Of a DNA stretch of 64,000 nt, positions 25,607-34,696 are shown in pieces. The DNA is from Desulfovibrio sp. Fe33 (GTDB lineage: Bacteria > Desulfobacterota > Desulfovibrionia > Desulfovibrionales > Desulfovibrionaceae), in NCBI RefSeq assembly GCF_028532725.1, contig NZ_JAQKGU010000007.1, forward strand, positions 124,001-188,000, in the 5' to 3' direction. How positions within the stretch are numbered: the first letter of the stretch is position 1; each line of letters begins with the position of its first letter. Under the pieces are notes generated by a model. The model made no database searches. It worked only from the letters and a program-made list of their open reading frames with translations, and was not told where the DNA came from. Both the position numbers and the translations under genes were made by a program.

Positions 25607-27520
25607 CTATCTTTCGAAGTAAGTGTAGCCCTGCAGGCCGTTCTTGTAGGCCTGGAGGATATCCCGTCGCTGAATAGGCGTTATCTGGCCGTGTTGAACG
25701 GCTGTTTCCGCTGTCTTGCGGAAGCGCCTGAGGAGGGCTTTGGTGTCGTATTCCACATAGGAGAGGATATCCTCCACCGTGTCGCCCTCGAGCTCGCTGA
25801 CAAAAACGAACTCGCCGTTGTCACGAATCCTGACGGTGACGATATTGGTGTCGCCGAGCAGGTTGTGCAGATCACCGAGCGTTTCCTGGTATGCTCCCAC
25901 AAGGAAGGCGCCGAGGTAGTATTCCTCGGAGTCCTTCAACTCATGCAGAGGCATGGTCCGTTTGACGCCCTGGCTGTCGATGAATCGGTCTATTTTTCCG
26001 TCGCAGTCGCAGGTGATGTCGGCCAGCAATCCTTCACGTGTCGGCGCTTCGTTGAGACGATGCACCGGCATGAGGGGGAAGAGCTGCCCAATGGCCCAGG
26101 AGTCGGGAAGGGATTGGAATACGCTGAAGTTGCAGTAGTAGATATCGGACAGGGCCTGGGTGATGCCTTCCAACTCGTGCGGGAGCGAAGGCATTTCCTT
26201 GGCGAACTTGGCGATGCGGTGGATGGTCTCCCAGAAGACGCTGTCTCCGAGGGCGCGCTCGCGGAATGAGAGCTTGCCTTGGGAGAAGGCCTGCCGCACC
26301 TGGTCGCGGTAGTAGAGGATGTCGTTGAAGCTTTCCTGGACGTTGCGCAGGTTCAGCGTTTCCAACGTGTCATAGAGATGCTGGATGTGGATGCTGGTCC
26401 CTTCGGGCAGCTTCTCGGGAAGCGCTTCCGGTTCGAAACGGGCGGTATCCAGCACGTTGAACAGCAGCATGGAGTAGTAGGCGACCAGCGCCCGGCCCGA
26501 TTCGGTGATGATGGTCGGGTGGGCGATGCTCTGCTCGTCGAGCACGGTCATGACGCCTTCCACCACGTCCACGCAGTATTCGTCCACCGAGTAGTTGCGG
26601 CTGCTCATGAAGTTCGTCTGGGTGCCGTCGTAATCGACGGCCAGACCGCCGCCGAGGTCCAGGTAGCGCATACCCGCCCCCTCGGCCACGAGCCCCGCAT
26701 ACACGCGGGCGGCTTCGGCCACGGCGGTGCGGATTTCACGGATGTTCGGAATCTGGGAACCGAGATGATAGTGGAGCAGTTGGAGACTGCCCAGCATATC
26801 TTCTTCCTTGAGGGTGTCGATGACGTCGATGATTTGAGCGGCATTGAGGCCGAAGATGGAGCGGTCTCCGCCGGATTCGGCCCATAGACCGTTGGCCTGG
26901 GCCGACAGCTTTACGCGCACGCCCAGAATCGGCTCGACGCCCAGCGCCCTGGACCGCTCGATGACGAGCGGCAGTTCGCCCGGCATTTCGATGACCAGGA
27001 CGCATTTGAAGCCAAGCTGCGTGGCATGAAGGCCAAGGTCGATGTATTCCTCGTCCTTATAGCCGTTGCACACGAGAACCGCATCGGGGTCGCGGAGCAT
27101 CCCCATTGCGGCGATCAGTTCGGCCTTGCTGCCCGCCTCAAGCCCGTGATGGTATTTTTTGCCGTGACGGGTCACGGCCTCCACCACTTGTTGTTGCTGG
27201 TTGACCTTGATGGGGTAAGCGCCAAGATACGAGCCCCGATAACTGAGGCTGTTGATGGCCGCTTGGAAACTGTTGTTGAGCAGGGAAATCTGGGTTCCGA
27301 GGATGTTCTCGATGCGCAGGAGCACGGGCATATCCAAGCCGCGTTCCTGCACCCCTTCGATAATCTCGGGAATACTTACCGCGTTGGCAAAATTGCCTGG
27401 CTCCGCGGTTACCTGTAATTCGCCTGATTGGGAAATGCCGAAAAAGCCGGCACCCCATTCACGGACGCCATAGAGTTCCGTGGACCGTTCAGTGGTCCAT
27501 CTTTCCAGGGTAGGGGTCAC
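25607..27520 (-). CDS. speA: Biosynthetic arginine decarboxylase
   Basis: The 637-residue length and sequence fit the biosynthetic, PLP-dependent arginine decarboxylase. It has the PLP lysine segment GAYPIKVNQQQQVV, the family motifs GLEAGSKAEL and LLHYHLGSQIPN, the YLDLGGGLAVDYDG phosphate loop, and TCDCDGKIDRFID near the C-terminus. It converts arginine to agmatine, the first step of this operon. The GTG start at 27520 follows GGAGG by eight bases. An ATG four bases upstream is in another frame and stops quickly. It is the promoter-proximal gene of the four-gene polyamine operon. Confidence 0.95.
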   Translation of the reverse strand: MTPTLERWTTERSTELYGVREWGAGFFGISQSGELQVTAEPGNFANAVSIPEIIEGVQERGLDMPVLLRIENILGTQISLLNNSFQAAINSLSYRGSYLGAYPIKVNQQQQVVEAVTRHGKKYHHGLEAGSKAELIAAMGMLRDPDAVLVCNGYKDEEYIDLGLHATQLGFKCVLVIEMPGELPLVIERSRALGVEPILGVRVKLSAQANGLWAESGGDRSIFGLNAAQIIDVIDTLKEEDMLGSLQLLHYHLGSQIPNIREIRTAVAEAARVYAGLVAEGAGMRYLDLGGGLAVDYDGTQTNFMSSRNYSVDEYCVDVVEGVMTVLDEQSIAHPTIITESGRALVAYYSMLLFNVLDTARFEPEALPEKLPEGTSIHIQHLYDTLETLNLRNVQESFNDILYYRDQVRQAFSQGKLSFRERALGDSVFWETIHRIAKFAKEMPSLPHELEGITQALSDIYYCNFSVFQSLPDSWAIGQLFPLMPVHRLNEAPTREGLLADITCDCDGKIDRFIDSQGVKRTMPLHELKDSEEYYLGAFLVGAYQETLGDLHNLLGDTNIVTVRIRDNGEFVFVSELEGDTVEDILSYVEYDTKALLRRFRKTAETAVQHGQITPIQRRDILQAYKNGLQGYTYFER

Positions 27521-27710
27521 TCATAAATCCTCCCGCCAAGTGGACTCGGGAAAACCCGGTATTGTGGTTCATTGATTCGAGTTAATCGTTTCAATGCGAA
27601 AACGAAGTATGGGCGGGGGTCAAAAAAGTCAATATTAAATTTGCCCCCTGCGCGGCACGCAGCGCGTACGCCGCCGCCTTTGCTGAATATATCCGAGGGT
27701 GTTTTTTTGG

Positions 27711-27880
27711 GGGAACTTTTCCTGCAACTCCCTGGAGAGGAAAATCAGGCGTTGAAAGCCGCTTTGCGGCAATAGTCGGGTGATTTCGCCTCCGGCGGGC
27801 AAGGGTTCGCCCCCTTGCATCCCCTGTATGCGCCTTCGGCGCGGGCTATATCCCGCTCAGCGTGTCCTGCCGCGAAAGCG
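27711..27880 (-). repeat. Hairpin-rich intergenic repeat, copy 1
   Basis: On the minus strand this reads, in order, CTTTCGCGGCAG, GCGCCGAAGGCGC, a GGGCGAACCC hairpin inside GCAAGGG...CCTTGC, CCGCCGGAGGCG, GCCGCAAAGCGGC and AGGGAGTTGCAGG. The same order occurs in four more copies near 48.2, 48.4, 51.0 and 51.2 kb. This copy lies on the 3' side of purT and in the orientation of purT. Confidence 0.8.
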
Positions 27881-27920
27881 GGTGGTGTGCTTTATTATGA
27901 TTGCCCTGCTGAATACGATA

Positions 27921-27958
27921 AACAAAGCCGAGCGCGTTCATACGCACTCGGCTTTGTT
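27921..27958 (-). terminator. Stem-loop at the end of purT
   Basis: AACAAAGCCGAG (27921-27932) pairs perfectly with CTCGGCTTTGTT (27947-27958), giving a 12-base-pair stem about 100 bases past the purT stop on the minus strand. The following GTTTATCG is only weakly T-rich. Confidence 0.55.
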
Positions 27959-28055
27959 ACGTGTAACGAACAAGTCAGATTTAAGGGACAAGAAACGGGT
28001 GTAAAACTTCCGCTCTACAGGCGTTCGCCGGTCATTTGAGCGATTCAAAGTCCTA

Positions 28056-29237
28056 CTAATATGAAATAGTTACAGCAGAAGAAACTCTTTTGGCTTTTTC
28101 TACAGCATCCTTAACGTCGTCGGCAAGGGCCAACGCTACGCCAAGGCGGCGGACTCCAGCGCATTCGCCTTTGCCGAAAATCAGAACCTTTGTATCTGCC
28201 TCACGAAGGGCGACATCAACGCCAGCAAAGGCGGGCTTGTCGGATGTGCCATTAGATAAAATCACACTCGAGGCGGCGGCTCCGTATTGACGAATACCCG
28301 GAATCGGCAAGCCCAAAACAGCTCTTACATGCAGGGCAAATTCACTCAAATCCTGAGAGATGACGGTCACCAATCCTGTATCGTGGGGGCGAGGAGAGAC
28401 TTCACTGAAGATAACATCGTCATCTTTCACAAAAAGCTCAACGCCAAAAATGCCACGCCCGCCTAAGGCGTCCGTGATCTTGCGCGCATATTCTTGAGCT
28501 TTCGCAAGAGCCGCCTCGCTCATGGGTTGCGGCTGCCAGGATTCACGGTAATCCCCGTTTTCTTGTCGGTGCCCAATCGGCTTGCAAAACGTTGTTCCAT
28601 CAACGTGGCGCACGGTTAAAAGGGTAATCTCGTAATCAAAAGGTATGAATTTCTCGATGATGATACGCCCTTTACCGGTACGGCCGCCGGACTGGGAATA
28701 ATCCCAAGCCTTTTGGATATCAGCCTCACTCTTTACGATGGATTGTCCTTTTCCGGAAGAACTCATGACAGGCTTGATTACACACGGGATACCGATTTCG
28801 GCCACTGCCGCCCGGTATTCTTCTTCCGTATCGGCGAAGCGGTAAAGCGACGTGGTCAGGCCAACCTTCTCGGCGGCAAGACGCCGAATGCCTTCACGAT
28901 CCATTGTCAGCTTCGTCGCATTGGCGGTAGGGACAATATTGAATCCCTCTTTTTCAAGCTCGACCAAAGTAGACGTGGCAATGGCCTCAATCTCAGGCAC
29001 GATATAGTCCGGCTTCTCTTCCGTGATAACCCGGCGAAGCGCGTCACCATCCAACATGGACATGGTATAAGAGCGGTGCGCCACCTGCATGGCCGGAGTA
29101 TCTTCGTAGCGGTCAACCACAATAACCTCAACGCCAAGACGCTGCGCTTCGATCACAACTTCCTTACCGAGTTCCCCACCACCGAGAAGCATCATTTTCT
29201 TTGCTGATGCCGTTTTGGCTGTTCCTAATATCGTCAT
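28056..29237 (-). CDS. purT: Formate-dependent phosphoribosylglycinamide formyltransferase
   Basis: The 393-residue protein is an ATP-grasp enzyme with [21 protein letters not shown] at the start, [24 protein letters not shown] (ATP lysine), [15 protein letters not shown] and RRLGVALA. It adds formate to glycinamide ribonucleotide using ATP, a folate-independent bypass of PurN. That suits an organism with ready formate. The ATG at 29237 follows AAAGGG by seven bases; an earlier in-frame ATG at 29267 lacks one. The gene and its left neighbours are visibly AT-richer than the rest of the window, which suggests transfer. Confidence 0.95.
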   Translation of the reverse strand: MTILGTAKTASAKKMMLLGGGELGKEVVIEAQRLGVEVIVVDRYEDTPAMQVAHRSYTMSMLDGDALRRVITEEKPDYIVPEIEAIATSTLVELEKEGFNIVPTANATKLTMDREGIRRLAAEKVGLTTSLYRFADTEEEYRAAVAEIGIPCVIKPVMSSSGKGQSIVKSEADIQKAWDYSQSGGRTGKGRIIIEKFIPFDYEITLLTVRHVDGTTFCKPIGHRQENGDYRESWQPQPMSEAALAKAQEYARKITDALGGRGIFGVELFVKDDDVIFSEVSPRPHDTGLVTVISQDLSEFALHVRAVLGLPIPGIRQYGAAASSVILSNGTSDKPAFAGVDVALREADTKVLIFGKGECAGVRRLGVALALADDVKDAVEKAKRVSSAVTISY

Positions 29238-29285
29238 TCTAAATCCCTTTGAATTGATTAAAATCATGCTTTAGGCAGGGACTCC

Positions 29286-29444
29286 CTATGCCAAAATTCC
29301 CCCAAAATTGAAAGGATTTCTCTTTTCGATTTCAGGAAGAATACGGCTCTCATCGAACCGGGTCACATAGTGGAGAACCTGCATAATGGTCGGCGGGAAG
29401 TTGTGGGATAAACTGCTGAACGTGGCTTGAATTTCGCAGTTATT
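29286..29444 (-). pseudogene. C-terminal fragment of an unrecognised gene
   Basis: Between an in-frame TAG at 29445-29447 and a TAG at 29286-29288 the minus strand reads 52 protein-like codons, including ATFSSLSHNFPPTIMQVLHY and VTRFDESRILPEIEKRNPFN. No start with a ribosome site is available, so this looks like the tail of a disrupted gene. I do not recognise the family. It supports past insertion or deletion upstream of purT. Confidence 0.45.
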
Positions 29445-29606
29445 CTATGCTTTTTTTTGAACACTAAAGCTGCATTTGGCTTTCTCGCGTCCACTTTAAA
29501 CTGTGGTTCAGTTTCTTGGACCTATTTCTATGCAGCATAATTGGCCTGGACTCTGTCTTTTGGGGGATTGCTGGAGTCTGGGCCGGGCGGTGGCCAGGAA
29601 CGTCGC
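29289..29606. other. Intergenic stretch upstream of purT with decayed sequence
   Basis: Besides the gene fragment at 29286-29444, this 318-base interval has an eight-T run and the text GTCCACTTTAAACTGTGGTTCA, which resembles the ends of some insertion elements. I cannot find a transposase. The purT promoter must lie in the left part. Confidence 0.4.
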
Positions 29607-30023
29607 TTAGCTTAAGACATAAAACGCTGCCCAAATCCCTACAACAAACATAATAATAGAAGCTGCTCCTGCTCCTGTTGCCAGCCAGCGTGTGGGGGCT
29701 TCGTATCGCTTATATTTTGGAATGCTATTGGCCCCTCGATGTTGTTGCATTAAGCAAAACTCCGCGAAATAGGCAAAGCCAAGAGCAAAAAGAGCTGATG
29801 CTGCACCTGTACAAAAACATAATAAGGCCCAGAACAACTGTTTCAGGATAACGGTTGGATCGGCAGCCCCGGCGGCAACAATAGCTGCGGCAGCGCCTCC
29901 GTTCAGGAAGGCCGAAGACGTTAGCCCAGCTCGCCCGAACTCGATGAGTGAGGTGTAAGCCTGCTTCCAGTTGACCTGATCTTCGTCTGTCCATAGCGTC
30001 ATGTCGTTCTCGCCCATTCGCAT
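29607..30023 (-). CDS. Unknown small membrane protein
   Basis: The protein has up to 138 residues and three likely membrane helices: GGAAAAIVAAGAADPTVIL (weak), LFWALLCFCTGAASALFALGFAYFAEF, and GAGAASIIMFVVGIWAAFYVL at the C-terminus. An amphipathic N-terminal part contains WTDEDQVNWKQAYTSLIEF. I do not recognise the family. The start is uncertain (30023, 30017 or 30002) because no clear ribosome site is visible. It lies 44 bases after the next gene on the same strand, and the two probably form a unit in the AT-rich segment beside tRNA-Pro. Confidence 0.6.
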   Translation of the reverse strand: MRMGENDMTLWTDEDQVNWKQAYTSLIEFGRAGLTSSAFLNGGAAAAIVAAGAADPTVILKQLFWALLCFCTGAASALFALGFAYFAEFCLMQQHRGANSIPKYKRYEAPTRWLATGAGAASIIMFVVGIWAAFYVLS

Positions 30024-30066
30024 TATCTTAGGAAAAGCCTTATTTCCAAATGGGCTTTCTCCTCAG

Positions 30067-30993
30067 TTATTCTACTGGTAAATAAGCTTGTCTGTCTCGT
30101 TTGATATGATCAAGGATTTTGGATGCTTCATATTCGGTTTTCAATCCGTCTGCCGTTTGCATTTGAATAGTTTTCAAACGAACTTTGAGAGTGTCGCCTT
30201 TTGCAAAGTTGATGCGGTTTTCATCGACGTCTTTTAAAAAGTTCTTATCAGTAATCTTTACGCTGATGGGCGTTGAGCCGTCCGTAAGACGCCATTTGTT
30301 GTCTTCTTTGAAACTTAGGGAGACTATCGAGAAAAAACGGTCCTGTGGGGGTTCTCCCGCGTTCAGGAGAACAGGCTCAATGTCCGGGGGATTGAAGTAG
30401 TCCACAGTCTTTTTCTCGGCCAAGGGGATTTGTTCGTTTTGCGTACCCAAGCAAAGTGAGTCGATGCCTTCAGTCCGCAATGGTTCCACGACCCGATCCA
30501 CTGCCTTCCGAACTGCTGCATTAGCGAACAAAGAGGCCACATCACCATTGACCTTGATGGTTTCAATTTGCCCCTGCTGGTCAAAAGTGATCTCAGCCAT
30601 ATTGTTAGGAATTGATTTGATGCGTGTTGCCTTTCTTCCCCGAGCCTTTTTCAGCAATCCCCAAAGTCCCCCTGCTAGCCCAAGGGGAGCTATGCCGATA
30701 AGCCCTAATATCTCTAGGGCCTCGCGCACATCGCTCCCTGGAGAAAAAAAGGAAGCGACCTGACTGGTAAAAGATTGAACCACCTCAAACGAGATGCCGA
30801 AACAACCGGCTTCAAACGCTTTGATATTCACCTTTACGGTCAACTCGTCTCCATTCAAGACCGCATTTGCCCGTTCGAGCAACTCCCCCACGGCGAGTAG
30901 TGCGGGAGCTAGGTCGCGTACCTCCATTTTGCTGCCGCGTAAGGCTTCGCCATCATAGAAAATAGTAAATTCAGCTTTGCTCATGTCTGGCAT
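30067..30993 (-). CDS. Unknown protein with central hydrophobic segment
   Basis: The 308-residue protein opens MPDMSKAEFTIFYDGEALRG and contains MEVRDLAPALLAVGELLERAN and NIKAFEAGCFGISFEVVQSF. A glycine-rich hydrophobic stretch (EILGLIGIAPLGLAGGLWGLLKKARGRK, written here in two parts: EILGLIGIAPLGLAGG then LWGLLKKARGRK) comes next, and a soluble C-terminal half follows. I recall similar unnamed proteins scattered among genomes but no function. The start could be the first ATG (30993, weak GAG upstream) or the ATG three codons on. With the membrane protein downstream it makes a two-gene AT-rich unit. Confidence 0.6.
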   Translation of the reverse strand: MPDMSKAEFTIFYDGEALRGSKMEVRDLAPALLAVGELLERANAVLNGDELTVKVNIKAFEAGCFGISFEVVQSFTSQVASFFSPGSDVREALEILGLIGIAPLGLAGGLWGLLKKARGRKATRIKSIPNNMAEITFDQQGQIETIKVNGDVASLFANAAVRKAVDRVVEPLRTEGIDSLCLGTQNEQIPLAEKKTVDYFNPPDIEPVLLNAGEPPQDRFFSIVSLSFKEDNKWRLTDGSTPISVKITDKNFLKDVDENRINFAKGDTLKVRLKTIQMQTADGLKTEYEASKILDHIKRDRQAYLPVE

Positions 30994-31345
30994 CTTATCT
31001 CAACCCAGTTGGAGTTAAAAGCAACTTTGTTTCAGTATTCTCGTAGGTAAGTAGCGCCACTCAATACAAACAATTTAAACAAGAATCAACATGCGATAAG
31101 TAGACATCTATTGGTCTTGTCGAATGTTTCAGTGTGGGAAAGCTCTAACCGTAGCCTTCGGCAGTTGTGTTTGTGCGCTGTAAAGGGCGAGCGAGCCCCC
31201 AAGTTTGACCAGTTGGTATTCTCATTGCTCATGAAAATTTTTATAAATTTTGTAAGAAAGTTGAGGCTAAGATTGGTTGTGGGTAGCAATAGGATATAAA
31301 TTAAAAAAGGGTTTACGGAGTATCTCCGTAAACCCTTATCTTTTC
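30994..31345. other. Intergenic region next to tRNA-Pro
   Basis: This 352-base AT-rich gap holds the upstream region of the unknown gene pair and the tRNA terminator at its right end. Short open frames crossing it lack ribosome sites and family likeness. I find no integrase remnant and no copy of the tRNA 3' end. Confidence 0.5.
31307..31337 (-). terminator. Rho-independent terminator of tRNA-Pro
   Basis: On the minus strand AAGGGTTTACGGAG pairs perfectly with CTCCGTAAACCCTT around a three-base loop, followed by TTTTAA. It lies 9 bases beyond the tRNA 3' end. Confidence 0.9.
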
Positions 31346-31422
31346 TGGTCGGGATGAGAGGATTTGAACCTCCGATCTCTGCGTCCCGAACGCAGCGCTC
31401 TACCAGACTGAGCCACATCCCG
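31346..31422 (-). tRNA. tRNA-Pro (anticodon CGG)
   Basis: The minus strand folds into a full cloverleaf: acceptor CGGGATG with CATCCCG, D arm GCTC...GAGC, anticodon stem CTGCG/CGCAG with loop TTCGGGA (anticodon CGG), and T arm with TTCAAAT. CCA is encoded. The gene is 77 bases long including CCA. An AT-rich segment with unknown genes lies on its 3' side. Confidence 0.95.
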
Positions 31423-31663
31423 ATGCACGTGAGGAGAGGTGTTTAGCGTAGGGCTGATGAAAAGGCAAGGGAAAATTTCAATTAAAGTTAAGGTTGTGGA
31501 CAAAGAGGCAAAAGCCACTTAAAGTCGGAGATTGAAAGACAAAATGATATCCTGCCGAGTCATAATCGGCCGCAGGCGTACATATGCGGGCATTTTCCCG
31601 CAGTCCCGGGGGTTCCGGGGGAGTGGAAATCCGCAACAGGCCGTTTTCCAAGGAGTTGCATAC

Positions 31664-32710
31664 GTGATTAAAGTTCTCGTCGTTGATGATTCCGCATTCA
31701 TGCGCAAGGCCATCAGCACGATGCTCGATAAGGACCCCGACATCTCCGTGGTGGGGGTTGCCCGCAACGGCCGGGAAGGGCTGGACATGGTGCGCCGGCT
31801 TGATCCGGATGTCGTGACCATGGACATCGAGATGCCCGAGATGGACGGTCTGACCGCCCTGCGGCACATAATGATGGAATCACCCCGGCCCGTGCTCATG
31901 GTCAGCTCCCTGACCACCGAGGGCGCGGAGTCCACCCTGAAGGCCATGGAGCTCGGCGCCGTGGACTTCATTCCCAAGCAGCTTTCCAAGGTGTCCCTCG
32001 ATATCATCAAGATCGAACGGGACCTCATTGAACGGGTAAAGACCGTGGCCGCCCGAAAAATGCGCCACGCCGTCCGCTCCGCCGTTCAGCGCAGGACGCC
32101 CCGGCCCGTGTCCGCGCCCAAGCTGGGGGGACGGCCGTTGCGCGACGTGGTGGCCATCGGCGTTTCCACCGGCGGCCCGCCTGTGGTTCAGAAGATCCTT
32201 TCCTCGCTGCCTGCGGATTTTCCCGCAGGCATCGTTATCGCCCAGCACATGCCGGCAGCCTTTACCGGACCGTTTGCGGCCCGGCTTGACGGCGTGAGCA
32301 AGATCAAGGTCAAGGAAGCCGAGAGCGGCGATATCCTTAAGCCCGGCCATGCGTTCGTGGCCCCCGGCGGCAGGCATATCGTCCTGGACCAGAAGATCAG
32401 CCGCATCGAGATTGTGGTCACGGACGAGCCCGCCGAAGCCCTTTACAAACCCTCGGCCAACGTGCTTATCAGCTCGGTGGCCGAGGCGGTGGGCCGACGT
32501 GGGCTCGGCGTCATCCTGACCGGCATGGGGAACGACGGGTGCGAAGGCATTCGCGACCTCAAGGCGAAGGGCGGGCGCGCGCTGGCCCAGAGCGACTCCA
32601 CATGTGTGGTCTACGGTATGCCCAAGGCCGTGGTGGAGGAGAATCTGGCGGACGAGATAGTGGATCTTGACGACATGGCCGAGTCCATCCTGGCTAATCT
32701 TTACAAATAA
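31664..32710 (+). CDS. cheB: Chemotaxis protein-glutamate methylesterase CheB
   Basis: The 348-residue protein has a receiver (VLVVDDSAFMRKAI, acceptor Asp about residue 54 in VVTMDIEMPEMDG) and a methylesterase/deamidase domain with the catalytic Ser in AIGVSTGGP, His in VIAQHMPAAFT and Asp in LTGMGNDGCEG. It removes methyl groups from receptor glutamates when phosphorylated by CheA. The GTG start at 31664 follows AAGGAG by eight bases; a longer in-frame reading upstream has no ribosome site. It is the first gene of a cheB-HEAT-cheR-cheY-cheA run. Confidence 0.95.
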   Translation: MIKVLVVDDSAFMRKAISTMLDKDPDISVVGVARNGREGLDMVRRLDPDVVTMDIEMPEMDGLTALRHIMMESPRPVLMVSSLTTEGAESTLKAMELGAVDFIPKQLSKVSLDIIKIERDLIERVKTVAARKMRHAVRSAVQRRTPRPVSAPKLGGRPLRDVVAIGVSTGGPPVVQKILSSLPADFPAGIVIAQHMPAAFTGPFAARLDGVSKIKVKEAESGDILKPGHAFVAPGGRHIVLDQKISRIEIVVTDEPAEALYKPSANVLISSVAEAVGRRGLGVILTGMGNDGCEGIRDLKAKGGRALAQSDSTCVVYGMPKAVVEENLADEIVDLDDMAESILANLYK

Positions 32711-32749
32711 CCAACGACCCGCGAACCGGAAGGGGGGAGGTCTGACGTC

Positions 32750-34681
32750 ATGGCGGATTGTACCGAATATTTGGCCTTGTTGAGCAGCGACAACAAGGAG
32801 ATTGTCCGGGAGAGCGCCTTCAGGGCGGGCGAGGACAACTGTGTCGAGGCCGTGCCCAGGCTGGCCGAACTGCTCAAGACCAATCATCTGGGCATCCAGG
32901 AGGCCGTGGACAGTTCCCTGCGCAAGATCGGCGGTCGGGAGACCGTGGAAGCGGTCATACCGCTGTTGCGTTCCGACGAGGCTTCCGTGCGCAATCTGGC
33001 CATGGATATCCTGCGCGAGGTGGGCAACCAGGACATGCCGTCGCTCATCGACCTGACCATGGACGATGACCCGGACATCCGTATCTTCGTGGCCGATATT
33101 CTCGGCTCCACCGGGAGTCTCCTGGCTGTTCAGCCCCTTTGCGAAGCACTCCTTGGCGACCCCGAGGTCAACGTCCGCTATCAGGCCGCTGTGAGCTTGG
33201 GCGAACTCGGCATGGAGGACGCCATTCACTGCCTGAATCAGGCCATAAACGATGAGGAATGGGTTCAGTATTCCGTGATTGAGGCCCTGACCAAGATCGG
33301 GCACACCAGCTCGGTGGACGCCCTGGTCAAAGCCTTGGACGGGGCCTCGGACCTGGTCGCCTCCATGATAATCGATTCCCTGGGCGAGATGGGCAACGTC
33401 AAGGCCGTGACCATGCTCCTCAGAAGGATCGCCGACTCCCCCACGGCGTTGCGCAACAAGATCGTCAAGGCCATAGTCAAAATTCTCGGCGGCAAGTCGC
33501 TGACCCTGCTCAGCGACGAGGAGCGCGAGCGGTTCAGGCAATATCTGCTGGTGGCGTTGCAGGATGAGGACGAGGAAATTCAGGATGCGGCCATTCAGGG
33601 ATTGGCCTATGTCGGCGGAGAGGAAGCTTCCGCAGGCATCCTCAGTATCGCCGGAAGGTTGGACCCTGACCGCGATCACGATCGGCTGCAACTGATTATC
33701 GGCTTCCTGGCCCAGATCGGTCTGACCGAGGCCCTCAAGACCGTGCTGCTCGGCGAAGACCAGGACGAGGCTCGCGTGGCCGTGCAGGTCCTTTCCCAGA
33801 TCGCCCCGAACGCCTGTACCTTGGACGACTGTGTCTGTCAGGTGCTCATGGAGGCGTTTTGGAAGGCCTCTTTGCCCGTGCAGCGGCAGATCGTCGGCGT
33901 GGTGGCCGCAAAAGGCGATGAGCAGACAAAGGATTTCTTCATCAAAATTCTCAACGAGCATCAGGACGGCACCGTGCTCAAAAGCGCGGTCTACCTGCTT
34001 GGCGAGAAGCTCCGGCTGTCCGAGGTGGTGAACCGGATTTTTCCGCTCATGGAACACCCGTACGATGACGTCAAGGAAGCCGCGCTGGATGCGTGCATCG
34101 CCATCGGCGGCCCCGACGTCCAGGCGCGTTTCCAGGAAATGTTCGGCAGGCCAGAGCCCATTAATCGGCTGATGGCCGCCTATGCCCTGGGCAAGCTCGG
34201 CCCCATGGAGAATCTCGACATCCTGACCCAGGCCGCGGAGGACGAAGTCCCCGACATCCGCAAAGTGGCCGTGGAGGCCCTGGCCGCTTCCGGCGGCGAT
34301 GATGCGGCGTGGCGGCCTTTGGTCCTGCACAGGCTGTTCGACGAGAGCAAGGATGTCCGCCTGACGGTGGTCGAGATCATGGGGCGGCACTATGACCGGG
34401 AGATGGTTCCCCACCTCCTTGACGCCCTGAACGACGAGGACGACTGGGTCAAAATCCGGGCCATGGACGCCTTGGGCGAGCACGCCACGACCGAAGCCGT
34501 GCCGCTCATGATCGACATGCTGGACAACTCCAATCGGTTCGTGGTCATGAAGGCCGTCGAGGCTCTTGGAAACATCGGCGGCAGCGAGGCCTTTGCGGCC
34601 CTGCTGGAAGTGACCAACCGCGACGAGTACGAATTGGTCAGCGCCGCGGAAGAAGCCATCTCCAAGATACAGGAAATGTAG
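32750..34681 (+). CDS. HEAT-repeat protein within the chemosensory cluster
   Basis: The 643-residue protein consists almost entirely of HEAT/PBS-lyase-type helical repeats, each with a pattern such as DEWVQYSVIEALTKIG, DPEVNVRYQAAVSLGELG or DEDDWVKIRAMDALGEH. It has no signal peptide or membrane helix. Such scaffolds bind proteins. Its place between cheB and cheR, with 39 bases to cheB and 15 to cheR, suggests that it holds or tunes the adaptation enzymes (inference). GGGGGGAGG precedes the ATG. Confidence 0.88.
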   Translation: MADCTEYLALLSSDNKEIVRESAFRAGEDNCVEAVPRLAELLKTNHLGIQEAVDSSLRKIGGRETVEAVIPLLRSDEASVRNLAMDILREVGNQDMPSLIDLTMDDDPDIRIFVADILGSTGSLLAVQPLCEALLGDPEVNVRYQAAVSLGELGMEDAIHCLNQAINDEEWVQYSVIEALTKIGHTSSVDALVKALDGASDLVASMIIDSLGEMGNVKAVTMLLRRIADSPTALRNKIVKAIVKILGGKSLTLLSDEERERFRQYLLVALQDEDEEIQDAAIQGLAYVGGEEASAGILSIAGRLDPDRDHDRLQLIIGFLAQIGLTEALKTVLLGEDQDEARVAVQVLSQIAPNACTLDDCVCQVLMEAFWKASLPVQRQIVGVVAAKGDEQTKDFFIKILNEHQDGTVLKSAVYLLGEKLRLSEVVNRIFPLMEHPYDDVKEAALDACIAIGGPDVQARFQEMFGRPEPINRLMAAYALGKLGPMENLDILTQAAEDEVPDIRKVAVEALAASGGDDAAWRPLVLHRLFDESKDVRLTVVEIMGRHYDREMVPHLLDALNDEDDWVKIRAMDALGEHATTEAVPLMIDMLDNSNRFVVMKAVEALGNIGGSEAFAALLEVTNRDEYELVSAAEEAISKIQEM

Positions 34682-34696
34682 GAGCGTCTCACAGGA

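Larger units (their letters stand above)
27521..28055. other. Intergenic region between speA and purT
   Basis: This 535-base gap holds the speA promoter side (AT-rich, 27560-27660), one copy of the hairpin-rich repeat (27711-27880, minus orientation) and a stem-loop at 27921-27958 that probably ends purT. I see no gene. Confidence 0.6.

Noticed and set aside
30067-31422. Integrative element with attachment site at tRNA-Pro
   Set aside because: I found no integrase gene and no direct repeat of the tRNA 3' end within the window, so only an island-like composition is reported.
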